From assembly GCA_030425425.1 (NCBI GenBank), contig JAUIAO010000063.1, forward strand, positions 1 to 33,692: a stretch of 33,692 nt of DNA, read 5' to 3'. Shown here one piece after another: positions 22,620 through 29,896 of this stretch. Position 1 is the first letter of the stretch. Each line of letters starts with the position of its first letter. Source of the stretch: Bacteroidia bacterium (lineage in GTDB: Bacteria > Bacteroidota > Bacteroidia > Cytophagales > Cyclobacteriaceae). The notes under the pieces were generated by a model that did not search any database, had not been told where the DNA came from, and saw only the letters and a program-made list of their open reading frames with translations. The translations under genes and the position numbers were made by a program.

Positions 22620-23618
22620 ATGAGGCAATTCTTCGTCTTTGCCATTTGTGTGATAAGTCTTGTTGCTTGTCGGGATAAAGTGATGTGTCCTGCCTATCAG
22701 AGCGCCTACATTCTAGATGATTCTGTTAGAAACACCTACTATTCTTACTTGTGGAAGCTAGATGAAAATACTCGTCAGACCTATTTGGCAGGTAATTCTA
22801 ATCCTATGCAAGGGCCTAGTCGTACATTAAATAGCCCCAATATAGTCGATTCAGTAGCTGTAGCCAATGTAGCTGTTCCAGACACTTCAGGAATCACATC
22901 ACCATTAGATACTGGAGTAATGGTTGCATCTAATGAAACCAATCTCACAGATTATTTCGCTTATGTTCAACCATACATAGTAGAAACCAGAGAAGTCAAT
23001 AAAACGAAGTTTGGGATCATAAAGAACCAACCGTACTGGCTTAAAAACTATCGACTTAGAACTGCACCTAAAGAGAATATTTTAGCTCCACCTGCTCCAG
23101 ACAAAGAGGAACCTATTGAAACCGGAGAATTCATAGCCAGCGATTTTGCTGACTCTTTGAGTAGTGATTCTACTGAAATAGCACTAATCGCTGATTCAGT
23201 AATGCTCGCCCAGGCAAGCCCGAATGAAGATTCTTTCGAAATACCAAAACTAGCTCAGGTAGAACCACCTAAGCCTAAATCAGAAGTTAAGTTTCTTTAT
23301 CGTTATGACCCTGAGGATGATATGCTCAATGTAGAACAAGCATACTATAACAAACATTTTGGACATTTACTTTATGCCAGAGTTCCGGTTTCAGAACCTG
23401 TAAATGAAACTCAATCTGAGGCTGATTCCGTGACAACCAGTGGAGGTATCAAAGGGTTTTTTCAAAATCTATTTGGCGGTTTGGGTAAGAATAAATCAAA
23501 TAATCTGTTGGACGAGGAATTAACTGATGAAGAAACTCCCCTAAATGAAGAACCACCACTTGATGAGCCGACCAATAATGAAATTATAGAGGAAGACGAT
23601 GAAGATGATGGCTTTTAG
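22620..23618 (+). CDS. Acidic lipoprotein of unknown function
   Basis: 332 aa. Lipobox SLVAC gives lipidated C17, and the mature start RDKVMCPAYQSAYILDD has one further Cys. Short conserved-looking tracts (YYSYLWKLDENTR, KTKFGIIKNQPYWLKNYRL, VKFLYRYDPEDDMLNVEQAYYNKHFG) alternate with long low-complexity Pro/Glu/Asp/Ser stretches. A Gly/Phe patch (GGIKGFFQNLFGGLGKNK) and a strongly acidic tail close it. The ordered tracts suggest a real protein that binds partners through short segments, perhaps an outer-membrane or gliding-associated lipoprotein as in other Cytophagia. I do not recognise the family. Confidence 0.7.
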   Translation: MRQFFVFAICVISLVACRDKVMCPAYQSAYILDDSVRNTYYSYLWKLDENTRQTYLAGNSNPMQGPSRTLNSPNIVDSVAVANVAVPDTSGITSPLDTGVMVASNETNLTDYFAYVQPYIVETREVNKTKFGIIKNQPYWLKNYRLRTAPKENILAPPAPDKEEPIETGEFIASDFADSLSSDSTEIALIADSVMLAQASPNEDSFEIPKLAQVEPPKPKSEVKFLYRYDPEDDMLNVEQAYYNKHFGHLLYARVPVSEPVNETQSEADSVTTSGGIKGFFQNLFGGLGKNKSNNLLDEELTDEETPLNEEPPLDEPTNNEIIEEDDEDDGF

Positions 23619-23656
23619 AATACTGACTTAGTAAGCTTCACGCCCTGAACTAGTGT

Positions 23657-23677
23657 TCAAATTTCCGGGAAATTTGA
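23657..23677. promoter_or_regulatory. 10-bp inverted repeat between lipoprotein and frameshifted gene
   Basis: TCAAATTTCC (23657-23666) and GGAAATTTGA (23668-23677) are exact inverted repeats around a single G, bracketed by AAGCTT sites. No T-tract follows. The near-continuous symmetry fits a dimeric regulator's operator as well as a terminator stem. Confidence 0.35.
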
Positions 23678-23750
23678 GATTAAGCTTAGGTTAGAATCGT
23701 TCATAAATCTTTTGAACTTTCAACGAAACATTATCTGATTATAAAAATTT

Positions 23751-24140
23751 ATGAATGAGAAATTCACGCTTAGCAAAGGTGCTCTAGAGATTTTATCAGA
23801 TAATGGATACAGATTAAAATATAAGAAAGATCAGTTCTTGTTAATAAACTCAGGTTGCGTAAGAAATGCCATTGCAATCTTTGCTATTGTTCCGATCATT
23901 TTTGCTACAATACTTACAGCTATCAATCCTTATGTTGGCATTCCGTCTTTAGCATTTATTCTTTTTATCGCGATTCGGCAGTTTAGAAATAATCCAGGCA
24001 AATCAAGATTATTAATTGACACTAAAAGTTGTTTCATTGAGTTCAATAGTAATCAATTTAATATTGACGCGATTAAGTCAATCTCAATAACTTCGGAATT
24101 GGTGGATCAGTACGCTAATGCACATATAAGAAACCAATGA
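23751..24140 (+). CDS. Two-helix membrane protein, likely 5' part of a frameshifted gene
   Basis: 129 aa as read. It has a cytoplasmic N-terminal 35 residues, two membrane helices (about 37-57 and 61-78), then a beta-rich segment (SRLLIDTKSCFIEFNSNQFNIDAIKSISI) that resembles a small PH-like or sensor fold. The topology is like that of the 158-aa gene at 33112. It ends abruptly at HIRNQ. The frame one base further on continues a plausible beta-rich and helical tail to 24288, so the intact protein was probably about 178-180 aa. Function unknown. Confidence 0.6.
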   Translation: MNEKFTLSKGALEILSDNGYRLKYKKDQFLLINSGCVRNAIAIFAIVPIIFATILTAINPYVGIPSLAFILFIAIRQFRNNPGKSRLLIDTKSCFIEFNSNQFNIDAIKSISITSELVDQYANAHIRNQ

Positions 24141-24288
24141 AGAGCATCATTTCTATATCTCAATGAAAATGGATGTTTGGCCATTCGATCATACTTTATT
24201 GGTTTTGAAAAGTGATTATTCTCAACCCTCTGAAGAGATCAAAGAAATTTATGGTTGGGTTAAGAAAGTAATGATGTCTAATAGTTGA
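24130..24288 (+). pseudogene. Out-of-frame C-terminal remainder of the two-helix membrane gene
   Basis: After a one-base shift near 24125-24130 the +1 frame is open for 52 codons to TGA 24286. It begins ETNEEHHFYISMKMD and ends in a helix with GWVKKVMMSNS. The alternating hydrophobic pattern and the position directly after the first part fit a continuation of the same fold. It has an internal ATG at 24163, but independent translation is less likely than a frameshift or a base-call error. Confidence 0.55.
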
Positions 24289-24608
24289 AATATCACTAAT
24301 GAATCCAATCAGATACCTGGTCACAATTTTAACTCGAATTTGGAAATCGTAGAATCACCGTAAATAATTTGGCATTTCTCTCATAAATAAGTTGATATTC
24401 TTAGTTGGAATAATTTTTTAGATGATAGTTTTGCTACATCAATAATTAGAACATTGACAAAGCACACAAACATACCGAACGTAAACCCTAGGAGTAGGTA
24501 CTTTTTCAGGCGCTCTGCCTGATATGTTTATTTAGGACGCTTACGTAGCGACCTGCCATTCGCTTTATTTATCTCAATATTCTTTCTAATTACTTCGTAA
24601 ATTTAAAA
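24289..24608. other. Leader/promoter region of the arginine cluster
   Basis: 320 bp without a supported gene. It contains a candidate promoter box near 24426. Two short hairpins follow: TCAGGC/GCCTGA (24506-24511 with 24517-24522) and CGCT/AGCG with flanking AGG/CCT (24534-24554). They lie in what would be a 5' leader of about 170 nt before the first arginine gene, so they could be an attenuator or protein-binding structure. No leader peptide rich in Arg codons was found. Confidence 0.45.
24426..24433 (+). promoter_or_regulatory. Candidate -7 box for the arginine cluster
   Basis: TAGTTTTG is an exact TAnnTTTG match, with a TTGG -33-like element 17 nt upstream (24405-24408). It would start transcription about 170 nt before the acyltransferase gene. 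Confidence 0.35.
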
Positions 24609-25223
24609 ATGGACAAATTTGTTGTATCCGTTGCTGATGCTTCACACAAACAATATGCTAATGATATTGTAGAACTCATTGCTGATAGTGCAGCAAAACG
24701 AGGAACTGGTATCGCGCGTAGGTCACCTGAATATATAGAAACCAAAATCAATGATGGGAAGGCTATCATAGCCTTTACTAAATCTGGGAAACTTGCTGGA
24801 TTTTGCTATATAGAAACCTGGGGTGGAGGTAAATATCTCGCCAATTCTGGATTGGTAGTTCATCCTGATTTTAGAAATCATGGTTTAGCAGCAGCTATCA
24901 AAACCCGAGCTTTTAAACTATCCAGAGACAAATACCCTGAGGCCAAGTTATTTGGCCTTACCACCAGTATGGCCGTGATGAAAATCAACTCTGATTTAGG
25001 CTATCGTCCGGTGGCTTTTTCCGAACTTACTGACGATACGGAATTCTGGAAGGGCTGCTCCAGCTGTGTTAATTATGACATTCTGACCCGAAAAGATCAT
25101 AAAATGTGCTTGTGTACCGGCATGCTCTACGACCCGGAGGAGAAAAAGCGACAATGGAAGAACAGGAGTAAAAGAGTACAGGAAAAAATCTTGAAATGGA
25201 AACAAAAAGTGCAAATCAAATGA
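24609..25223 (+). CDS. GNAT acyltransferase, probable ArgA-type glutamate N-acyltransferase
   Basis: 204 aa. The GNAT fold occupies about 5-135, with the acyl-CoA pyrophosphate loop VVHPDFRNHGLAAAIKTR (84-100). It heads the arginine cluster and is coupled to argG by the 4-bp ATGA overlap at 25220, so it is the best candidate for the first step, N-acylation of glutamate. Acetyl versus succinyl donor is open. After the GNAT core a tail carries four cysteines as CxxC and CxC (C150, C153, C167, C169), followed by a Lys/Arg-rich helix. The Cys set could bind a metal or act as a redox switch and is not part of the minimal GNAT fold. Confidence 0.78.
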   Translation: MDKFVVSVADASHKQYANDIVELIADSAAKRGTGIARRSPEYIETKINDGKAIIAFTKSGKLAGFCYIETWGGGKYLANSGLVVHPDFRNHGLAAAIKTRAFKLSRDKYPEAKLFGLTTSMAVMKINSDLGYRPVAFSELTDDTEFWKGCSSCVNYDILTRKDHKMCLCTGMLYDPEEKKRQWKNRSKRVQEKILKWKQKVQIK

Positions 25224-26416
25224 GTCAGAAAAAAGTGTTGTTGGCCTTTAGTGGTGGACTGGATACTACTTATTGTACCCTATACCTTGAGCAACTCGGT
25301 TATGAAATCCATACGGTAACAGTGAATACAGGTGGCTTTTCTTTAGCAGAGTTGGAGAAATTAGCCAATAGATCCGCAGAACTCGGAGCGGTATCACATA
25401 AGAATGTAGATGTGACGGAAGAGTTCTATCAGAAGTGTATCAAATATTTGATTGCTGGGAATGTATTGAAAAATAATACATATCCACTTTCTGTGAGTGC
25501 GGAACGGGCCTTTCAGGCAAAAGCAATAGCGGAGGTGGCGATTGCCCTTGATGTAGAAGCCATAGCGCATGGAAGCACCGGAGCTGGAAATGATCAAGTA
25601 AGGTTCGACATGATATTCAATATCATGTGTCCGGAAAAGGAAATCATCACACCAATTAGAGATAACAAACTATCGCGTGAAGAAGAAATCCAATTTCTGA
25701 TTGAAAATGGTGTGAGCGGAAACTGGGAGAAATCACTTTATTCGATCAATCAAGGACTTTGGGGAACATCTGTCGGAGGAAAAGAAACATTGACTTCTGA
25801 TCAATATTTACCGGATGAGGCGTTCCCAAGTCAATTGAAAAAGGATGGTTCTGAAGTAGTTGAAATTATATTTGAAAAAGGTGAGCCTGTTGGGTTGAAT
25901 GGAGAGGCTCTGACTTCTGTACAGACTATAGAAAAACTTAATGAGATCGCTAACCAGTATGCTATTGGTAGAGATATTCATGTAGGCGACACAGTGATTG
26001 GCATCAAGGGACGCGTGGGTTTTGAAGCAGCTGCTCCGGTCATATTGATCAAAGCACATCATACACTTGAAAAGCATACGCTCACTAAAAACCAGTTATT
26101 GATCAAAGACCAATTGTCATTGACTTACGGAAACCTTCTCCATGAAGGGCATTATCTCGATCCGGTAATGCGCGATTTAGAGTCTTTTTATGACAACACT
26201 CAGCAATATGTGACTGGTGTGGTGAAAGTAAGATTGGCGCCATACCGATTCTACGTGGAAGGGATCACTTCTGAGCACGATTTGATGCAATCCTCTTTCG
26301 GAAAATATGGCGAGATGAACAATTCATGGTCAGGTGATGACGTGAAAGGGTTCTCTAAGATTTTTGGAAATCAAAATATGATTCATCACAAAGTACATCA
26401 AGGGAGCAATGGGTAA
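25220..26416 (+). CDS. argG: Argininosuccinate synthase
   Basis: 398 aa. It joins citrulline and aspartate with ATP to argininosuccinate. The PP-loop SGGLDTT is at 11-17. Further family segments are AHGSTGAGNDQVRFD, SINQGLWGTSVGGKE and the C-terminal SGDDVKGFSKIFGNQN. ATG 25220 is chosen because it forms a 4-bp ATGA overlap with the acyltransferase stop and puts the PP-loop at the normal distance. An upstream ATG at 25196 would add eight residues. In a Bacteroidota pathway the citrulline it uses is released by the deacylase encoded downstream. Confidence 0.94.
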   Translation: MSQKKVLLAFSGGLDTTYCTLYLEQLGYEIHTVTVNTGGFSLAELEKLANRSAELGAVSHKNVDVTEEFYQKCIKYLIAGNVLKNNTYPLSVSAERAFQAKAIAEVAIALDVEAIAHGSTGAGNDQVRFDMIFNIMCPEKEIITPIRDNKLSREEEIQFLIENGVSGNWEKSLYSINQGLWGTSVGGKETLTSDQYLPDEAFPSQLKKDGSEVVEIIFEKGEPVGLNGEALTSVQTIEKLNEIANQYAIGRDIHVGDTVIGIKGRVGFEAAAPVILIKAHHTLEKHTLTKNQLLIKDQLSLTYGNLLHEGHYLDPVMRDLESFYDNTQQYVTGVVKVRLAPYRFYVEGITSEHDLMQSSFGKYGEMNNSWSGDDVKGFSKIFGNQNMIHHKVHQGSNG

Positions 26417-27380
26417 ACTAAGAGTAGGAATATACGGGGCGGCAGGTTACACAGCTGGAGAATTGATTCGTATTCTGCTGAATCACCCAAATGCTGAGAT
26501 TGTGTGTGCGCAAAGTGAAAGTCAGGCTGGTAAACAGGTGACAGAAACGCATACAGACCTGATTGGAGAGACTAACCTTACTTTTGAAAAGGAACTGAAT
26601 TTTGACGAATTAGATGTTCTTTTTATGTGTAAAGGCCACGGAGAATCTAAAGTTTACCTTCAACAAACTAACATTCCTTCTCAAGTCAAGATCATCGATT
26701 TGAGTAACGATTTCAGGTTGAAGGCTGATGCGGATGGATTTGTTTATGGACTTCCAGAGGTTTTCAGATCAGAAACACAAAACACTTCAAAAGTGGCTAA
26801 TCCGGGTTGTTTTGCTACTTGTATTCAGGTTGGCTTACTTCCTGCTGCAAAAGCTCGAGTGATCCAGTCTGAAGTTCATACAAGTGCGATTACGGGTTCT
26901 ACAGGTGCTGGTCAGAAACTGTCGCCAACTTCTCATTTTTCCTGGAGAAACAATAACATGAGCGTATACAAAGCTTTGACGCATCAACACTTAGGGGAAA
27001 TCGGTGAGACGCTCGAAACACTGGCAGGTGAGATGATCGAATTAAACTTCATTCCTTACAGAGGCAACTTCACCAGAGGAATCATTGCTACTTCTTATTT
27101 CAATTGTGATTTGAGCTTGGAGGAAGCATACAAACTGTATGAAGACTATTTTGCTGATCAGGCCTTTACGTTTGTTGCTAGAAAGAATCCTGATTTGAAA
27201 ATGGTGGTGAATACTAACAAAGCAGTTGTGCACCTTCAGAAAGAGGGAAACAAACTCATAGTGATTTCAATGATAGATAATCTGCTGAAAGGTGCTTCAG
27301 GTCAGGCTGTTCATAATATGAACCTGATGTTCGGACTTAATGAAAAGGCAGGATTGAATTTAAAACCCGGAGGGTTTTAG
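26409..27380 (+). CDS. argC: N-acyl-gamma-glutamyl-phosphate reductase
   Basis: 323 aa. NADPH-dependent reduction of N-acylglutamyl phosphate to the semialdehyde. The Rossmann motif GIYGAAGYTAGELIR is at 7-21 and the catalytic Cys is C134 in NPGCFAT. The segment STGAGQKLSPTSHF follows, and the C-terminal KGASGQAVHNMNLMFG is the family hallmark. The start overlaps argG by 8 bp. The length equals the short Bacteroidota ArgC. After it the operon is interrupted by an AT-rich orphan gene before proC. Confidence 0.93.
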   Translation: MGKLRVGIYGAAGYTAGELIRILLNHPNAEIVCAQSESQAGKQVTETHTDLIGETNLTFEKELNFDELDVLFMCKGHGESKVYLQQTNIPSQVKIIDLSNDFRLKADADGFVYGLPEVFRSETQNTSKVANPGCFATCIQVGLLPAAKARVIQSEVHTSAITGSTGAGQKLSPTSHFSWRNNNMSVYKALTHQHLGEIGETLETLAGEMIELNFIPYRGNFTRGIIATSYFNCDLSLEEAYKLYEDYFADQAFTFVARKNPDLKMVVNTNKAVVHLQKEGNKLIVISMIDNLLKGASGQAVHNMNLMFGLNEKAGLNLKPGGF

Positions 27381-27383
27381 AAT

Positions 27384-27414
27384 TGGTTAATAGTTAATTA
27401 GTTATTGGTTGATT
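27384..27414. repeat. GTTATTGGTTAAT-type intergenic repeat, copy A
   Basis: A run of overlapping GGTTAATAGTTAATTAGTTATTGG-type units sits directly after argC. ATTAGTTATTGGTTGATTT here is nearly identical to ATTAGTTATTAGTTGATTG after proC (copy B). The TTG start of the orphan gene lies inside it. Confidence 0.6.
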
Positions 27415-27836
27415 TGGAGAACTATATCTATATATCGGAAGACTTAATTTCAATTAATAAACAAGTTGTAATCGAAGAGGACAAGTATTCTATTTGGGCT
27501 TATGTAGTTGATAAGGTCGAAAATAAAATAGTTTTGGATTGTTTTTTATGTACCAGGGGAACACAAATTTTAAATTCCTCAAAAGTTCAGGAATTCATAA
27601 ATCAAGGGTTTGCACCTCCATTAAGTAAAATGTATTCAAATAGTTTTTCAATTATTGAAGATTTGGCAGAAGAGGATATTAAAATTAATTACGATGAAGG
27701 TTTAATTAGACTAAATATCAAAGACATTGAATATGCAATCTTGGATTTGAAAAACAAAAAATCATATTCAAAGTCAATATCTAATTCAGGACCATATGGT
27801 CATGAATTAAATGGTTACTATAACTCAATAACCTAA
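27405..27836 (+). CDS. AT-rich orphan protein inserted in the arginine operon
   Basis: 143 aa, unrecognised. It reads as alternating beta strands (YIYISEDLISI, YSIWAYVVDKVENKIVLDCFL, IEYAILDL) with a central PPLSKMYSN turn and no signal or membrane segment. It could be a small single-domain protein such as an immunity- or Imm-like fold, but no motif supports that. Codon and base use are visibly more AT-rich than argC and proC. The only starts are TTG at 27405 (in repeat A) or 27414. Repeat units flank it on both sides, so it looks like a later insertion between argC and proC. Confidence 0.55.
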   Translation: MVDLENYIYISEDLISINKQVVIEEDKYSIWAYVVDKVENKIVLDCFLCTRGTQILNSSKVQEFINQGFAPPLSKMYSNSFSIIEDLAEEDIKINYDEGLIRLNIKDIEYAILDLKNKKSYSKSISNSGPYGHELNGYYNSIT

Positions 27837-27847
27837 TAACGAGTAAC
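27818..27847. repeat. Inverted-orientation repeat units after the orphan gene
   Basis: AACTCAATAACCTAATAACG reads on the minus strand as GTTATTAGGTTATTGAGTT, the same unit type as copies A and B but inverted. It spans the orphan's stop codon, so the orphan gene lies between oppositely oriented repeat units. Confidence 0.45.
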
Positions 27848-27856
27848 AAATCAAGG

Positions 27857-28663
27857 ATGGATTATTTAGATAATAACATAGCGATACTAGGAGCAGGAAA
27901 CCTTGGGATTTCCATAGCTAAGGGAATCGTTCATCAAGGGATTAAAAAAGCCGAGGAAGTTTACCTCACTCGCAGAACACTTGAATTAGTTAACTATCTG
28001 GAAAAGGATGGTTTTCAGCTGACGAAAGACAATTCAGAAGCAGTTGCTAATTCAGGGATTGTTCTGCTGTGCGTGCAGCCAAAGCAGTTGGCAAAGCTCA
28101 TGGAGCAGATCAATCCGGTGCTTTCTGAGCAACATATTTTGGTTTCGGTCATCACAGGAGTTCCCATTGAGGAGATCAAAAGCCATCTGCAAAAAGACAT
28201 TCCTGTAGTAAGAGCTATGCCGAATACTGCAATTGCCATTGGCGAATCGATGACTTGCATCAGCTGTAATGATAGTCCAGATTATGCCGTCATGATTCAG
28301 AAGATTTTTAATTCGGTAGGACGAACTTTGATCATCGATGATAAGCTCATGCAGGCGGCTACTGTGCTTGGTGCAAGTGGTATAGCGTTTTTCTTAAGAT
28401 TCTTAAGAGCAGCTACCCAGGGAGGAGTGCAGATGGGTTTTCATAGCGACGAAGCTCAGCTAATTGCAGTACAAGCTGCAAAAGGAGCTTCTTCTTTGAT
28501 TCTTGAGAATAAACAACACCCGGAAGTAGAGATCGACAAAGTGACCACTCCGATGGGGTGTACCATTTCTGGTTTGAATGAAATGGAGCACCAGGGATTG
28601 AGCTCAGCTTTGATCCGCGGACTTATGGCCTCCTATGAGAAGATTGCGAATATTAAGAAGTAG
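27857..28663 (+). CDS. proC: Pyrroline-5-carboxylate reductase
   Basis: 268 aa. It reduces P5C to proline with NAD(P)H. The Rossmann motif ILGAGNLGISIAKG is at 10-23. Middle marks are CVQPKQL and VRAMPNTAIAIGESMT, with the C-terminal P5CR dimerisation signature AATVLGASGIAFFLRFL and VTTPMGCTISGLNEME. Placement within an arginine operon is common in Bacteroidota and links proline and arginine formation from glutamate. Its stop codon begins repeat copy B. Confidence 0.93.
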   Translation: MDYLDNNIAILGAGNLGISIAKGIVHQGIKKAEEVYLTRRTLELVNYLEKDGFQLTKDNSEAVANSGIVLLCVQPKQLAKLMEQINPVLSEQHILVSVITGVPIEEIKSHLQKDIPVVRAMPNTAIAIGESMTCISCNDSPDYAVMIQKIFNSVGRTLIIDDKLMQAATVLGASGIAFFLRFLRAATQGGVQMGFHSDEAQLIAVQAAKGASSLILENKQHPEVEIDKVTTPMGCTISGLNEMEHQGLSSALIRGLMASYEKIANIKK

Positions 28664-28705
28664 TTATTGGTTAATTAGTGTCTGGTTATTAGTTATTAGT
28701 TGATT
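28661..28705. repeat. GTTATTGGTTAAT-type intergenic repeat, copy B
   Basis: Starting in the proC stop codon, the sequence runs through TAGTTATTGGTTAATTAG, GGTTATTAG and TTATTAGTTGATTG units. It is the second direct copy of the repeat seen after argC and is typical of degenerate AT-rich intergenic tracts in Bacteroidota. Confidence 0.55.
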
Positions 28706-28755
28706 GAAAACTGGATTAATTTCCTGAATATCAGAATTTTGAATTATTTATTGAA

Positions 28756-29697
28756 ATGAAAAACTTTACTTCAGTAGCGGATGTAGCAGATGTGAAAGCA
28801 TTGATTAAAAGCGGACTTTCACTAAAGCAAAACCCTTACGCACATAAATCACTTGGTCAAAATAAGACCATAGGTTTATTATTTTTCAACTCCAGTCTGA
28901 GAACGAGAATGAGCACTCAAAAGGCCGCTGCAAACCTTGGAATGGATGTTATGGTAATGAATGTGACTCAGGATTCCTGGCAGATAGAAATGGAAGATGG
29001 TGTGGTCATGAATGGCGGTACTGCCGAACACATTCGTGAAGCGGCAGCAGTTTTGGGAACTTATTGTGAAATACTAGGAGTGCGGTCTTTTCCATCGCTG
29101 AAGGATAGAGAAAAGGATTATCAGGATCATATCATCAGGGCATTTATGCAGCACGCAGGTGTGCCTATAGTAAGCTTAGAATCAGCCACACTACACCCAC
29201 TACAGTCATTGGCAGATATGATTACGATCACTGAGCTAAAGCAAGTGGCCAGACCAAAGGTAGTCATGACCTGGGCACCACATGTGAGAGCTTTGCCACA
29301 AGCAGTTCCGAATTCGTTTGCACAATGGATGCCACACATAGATGCAGATTTCACCATCGTACAGCCTAAGGGTTTTGAACTGAATGAAGAATTTTCTAAC
29401 GGGGCTCAAATCATGCATGATCAGGAAGCGGCTTTTGAAGGAGCAGACTTTATCTATGTAAAGAATTGGTCTTCTTATCAGAATTATGGTGAAATCGGAA
29501 CTGATCAGAGCTGGGTGGTGAATCAGGATAAATTGAAAAATACGAATGCTGCAAAAGTGATGCATTGCCTTCCGGTGAGAAGAAATGTGGTCATTGCAGA
29601 TGATGTTTTAGATTCTGATTCTTCTCTTGTAATCCAGCAAGCAGGCAACCGGGTATATAGTGCTCAGGCTGTTTTAAAAGCAATTTTGGAGCATTAA
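28756..29697 (+). CDS. argF': N-acylornithine carbamoyltransferase (AOTCase/SOTCase)
   Basis: 313 aa. It transfers carbamoyl phosphate to N-acylornithine, giving N-acylcitrulline. The carbamoyl-phosphate site reads FFNSSLRTRMST (43-54) instead of the STRTR of ordinary OTCases, with HPLQSLADM and MHCLPVRRN completing it. The proline-rich TWAPHVRALPQAVPNSF segment is specific to this family. Residue 90, which is Pro in the B. fragilis succinylornithine enzyme and Glu (92) in the Xanthomonas acetylornithine enzyme, is Ala here (GGTAEHIREA). Absence of Glu leans toward succinylornithine, but that is inference. About 90 bp of repeats separate it from proC. Confidence 0.93.
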   Translation: MKNFTSVADVADVKALIKSGLSLKQNPYAHKSLGQNKTIGLLFFNSSLRTRMSTQKAAANLGMDVMVMNVTQDSWQIEMEDGVVMNGGTAEHIREAAAVLGTYCEILGVRSFPSLKDREKDYQDHIIRAFMQHAGVPIVSLESATLHPLQSLADMITITELKQVARPKVVMTWAPHVRALPQAVPNSFAQWMPHIDADFTIVQPKGFELNEEFSNGAQIMHDQEAAFEGADFIYVKNWSSYQNYGEIGTDQSWVVNQDKLKNTNAAKVMHCLPVRRNVVIADDVLDSDSSLVIQQAGNRVYSAQAVLKAILEH

Positions 29698-29709
29698 TTG
29701 ATATTTAGG

Positions 29710-29876
29710 TATGATCACTATAGTTTGGCTTGGAGGTGAACAGCGAGACCGAAATGGCTAAATTGCGCTGGGAGGCTCGCTGCACCGCGAGGTGGATAAG
29801 TGGGCTTGGCCAATGGGAGGGTAGTGTGATACTGAAAAAACAACCGATGGCTCTACAAATGGAGTTGACTATTTAA
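29710..29876 (+). other. GC-rich structured element between argF' and argB
   Basis: The roughly 200-bp gap between argF' and argB holds a block with clearly higher GC than its surroundings. Pairings include CAGCGAG (29741-29747) with CTCGCTG (29776-29782), CACC-GCGA-GGTG (29783-29794, a GNRA tetraloop), the palindrome TTGGCCAA (29806-29813), and near-complementary ends around 29711-29720 and 29821-29832. It also contains a 40-codon frame, ATG 29754 to TAA 29874 (MAKLRWEARCTARW...), without a recognisable domain. It may be a structured RNA, a mobile-element remnant or a small peptide gene; nothing decides between them. Confidence 0.4.
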
Positions 29877-29896
29877 GAATAATTACGAACAGAATT

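Noticed and set aside
24506-24554. CRISPR-like or repeat array in the arginine leader
   Set aside because: The two hairpins have different sequences and there is no spacer periodicity.
29754-29876. 40-codon frame MAKLRWEARC... as a confirmed gene
   Set aside because: No homology, coding signal or initiation evidence beyond an ATG; reported only as part of the structured element.
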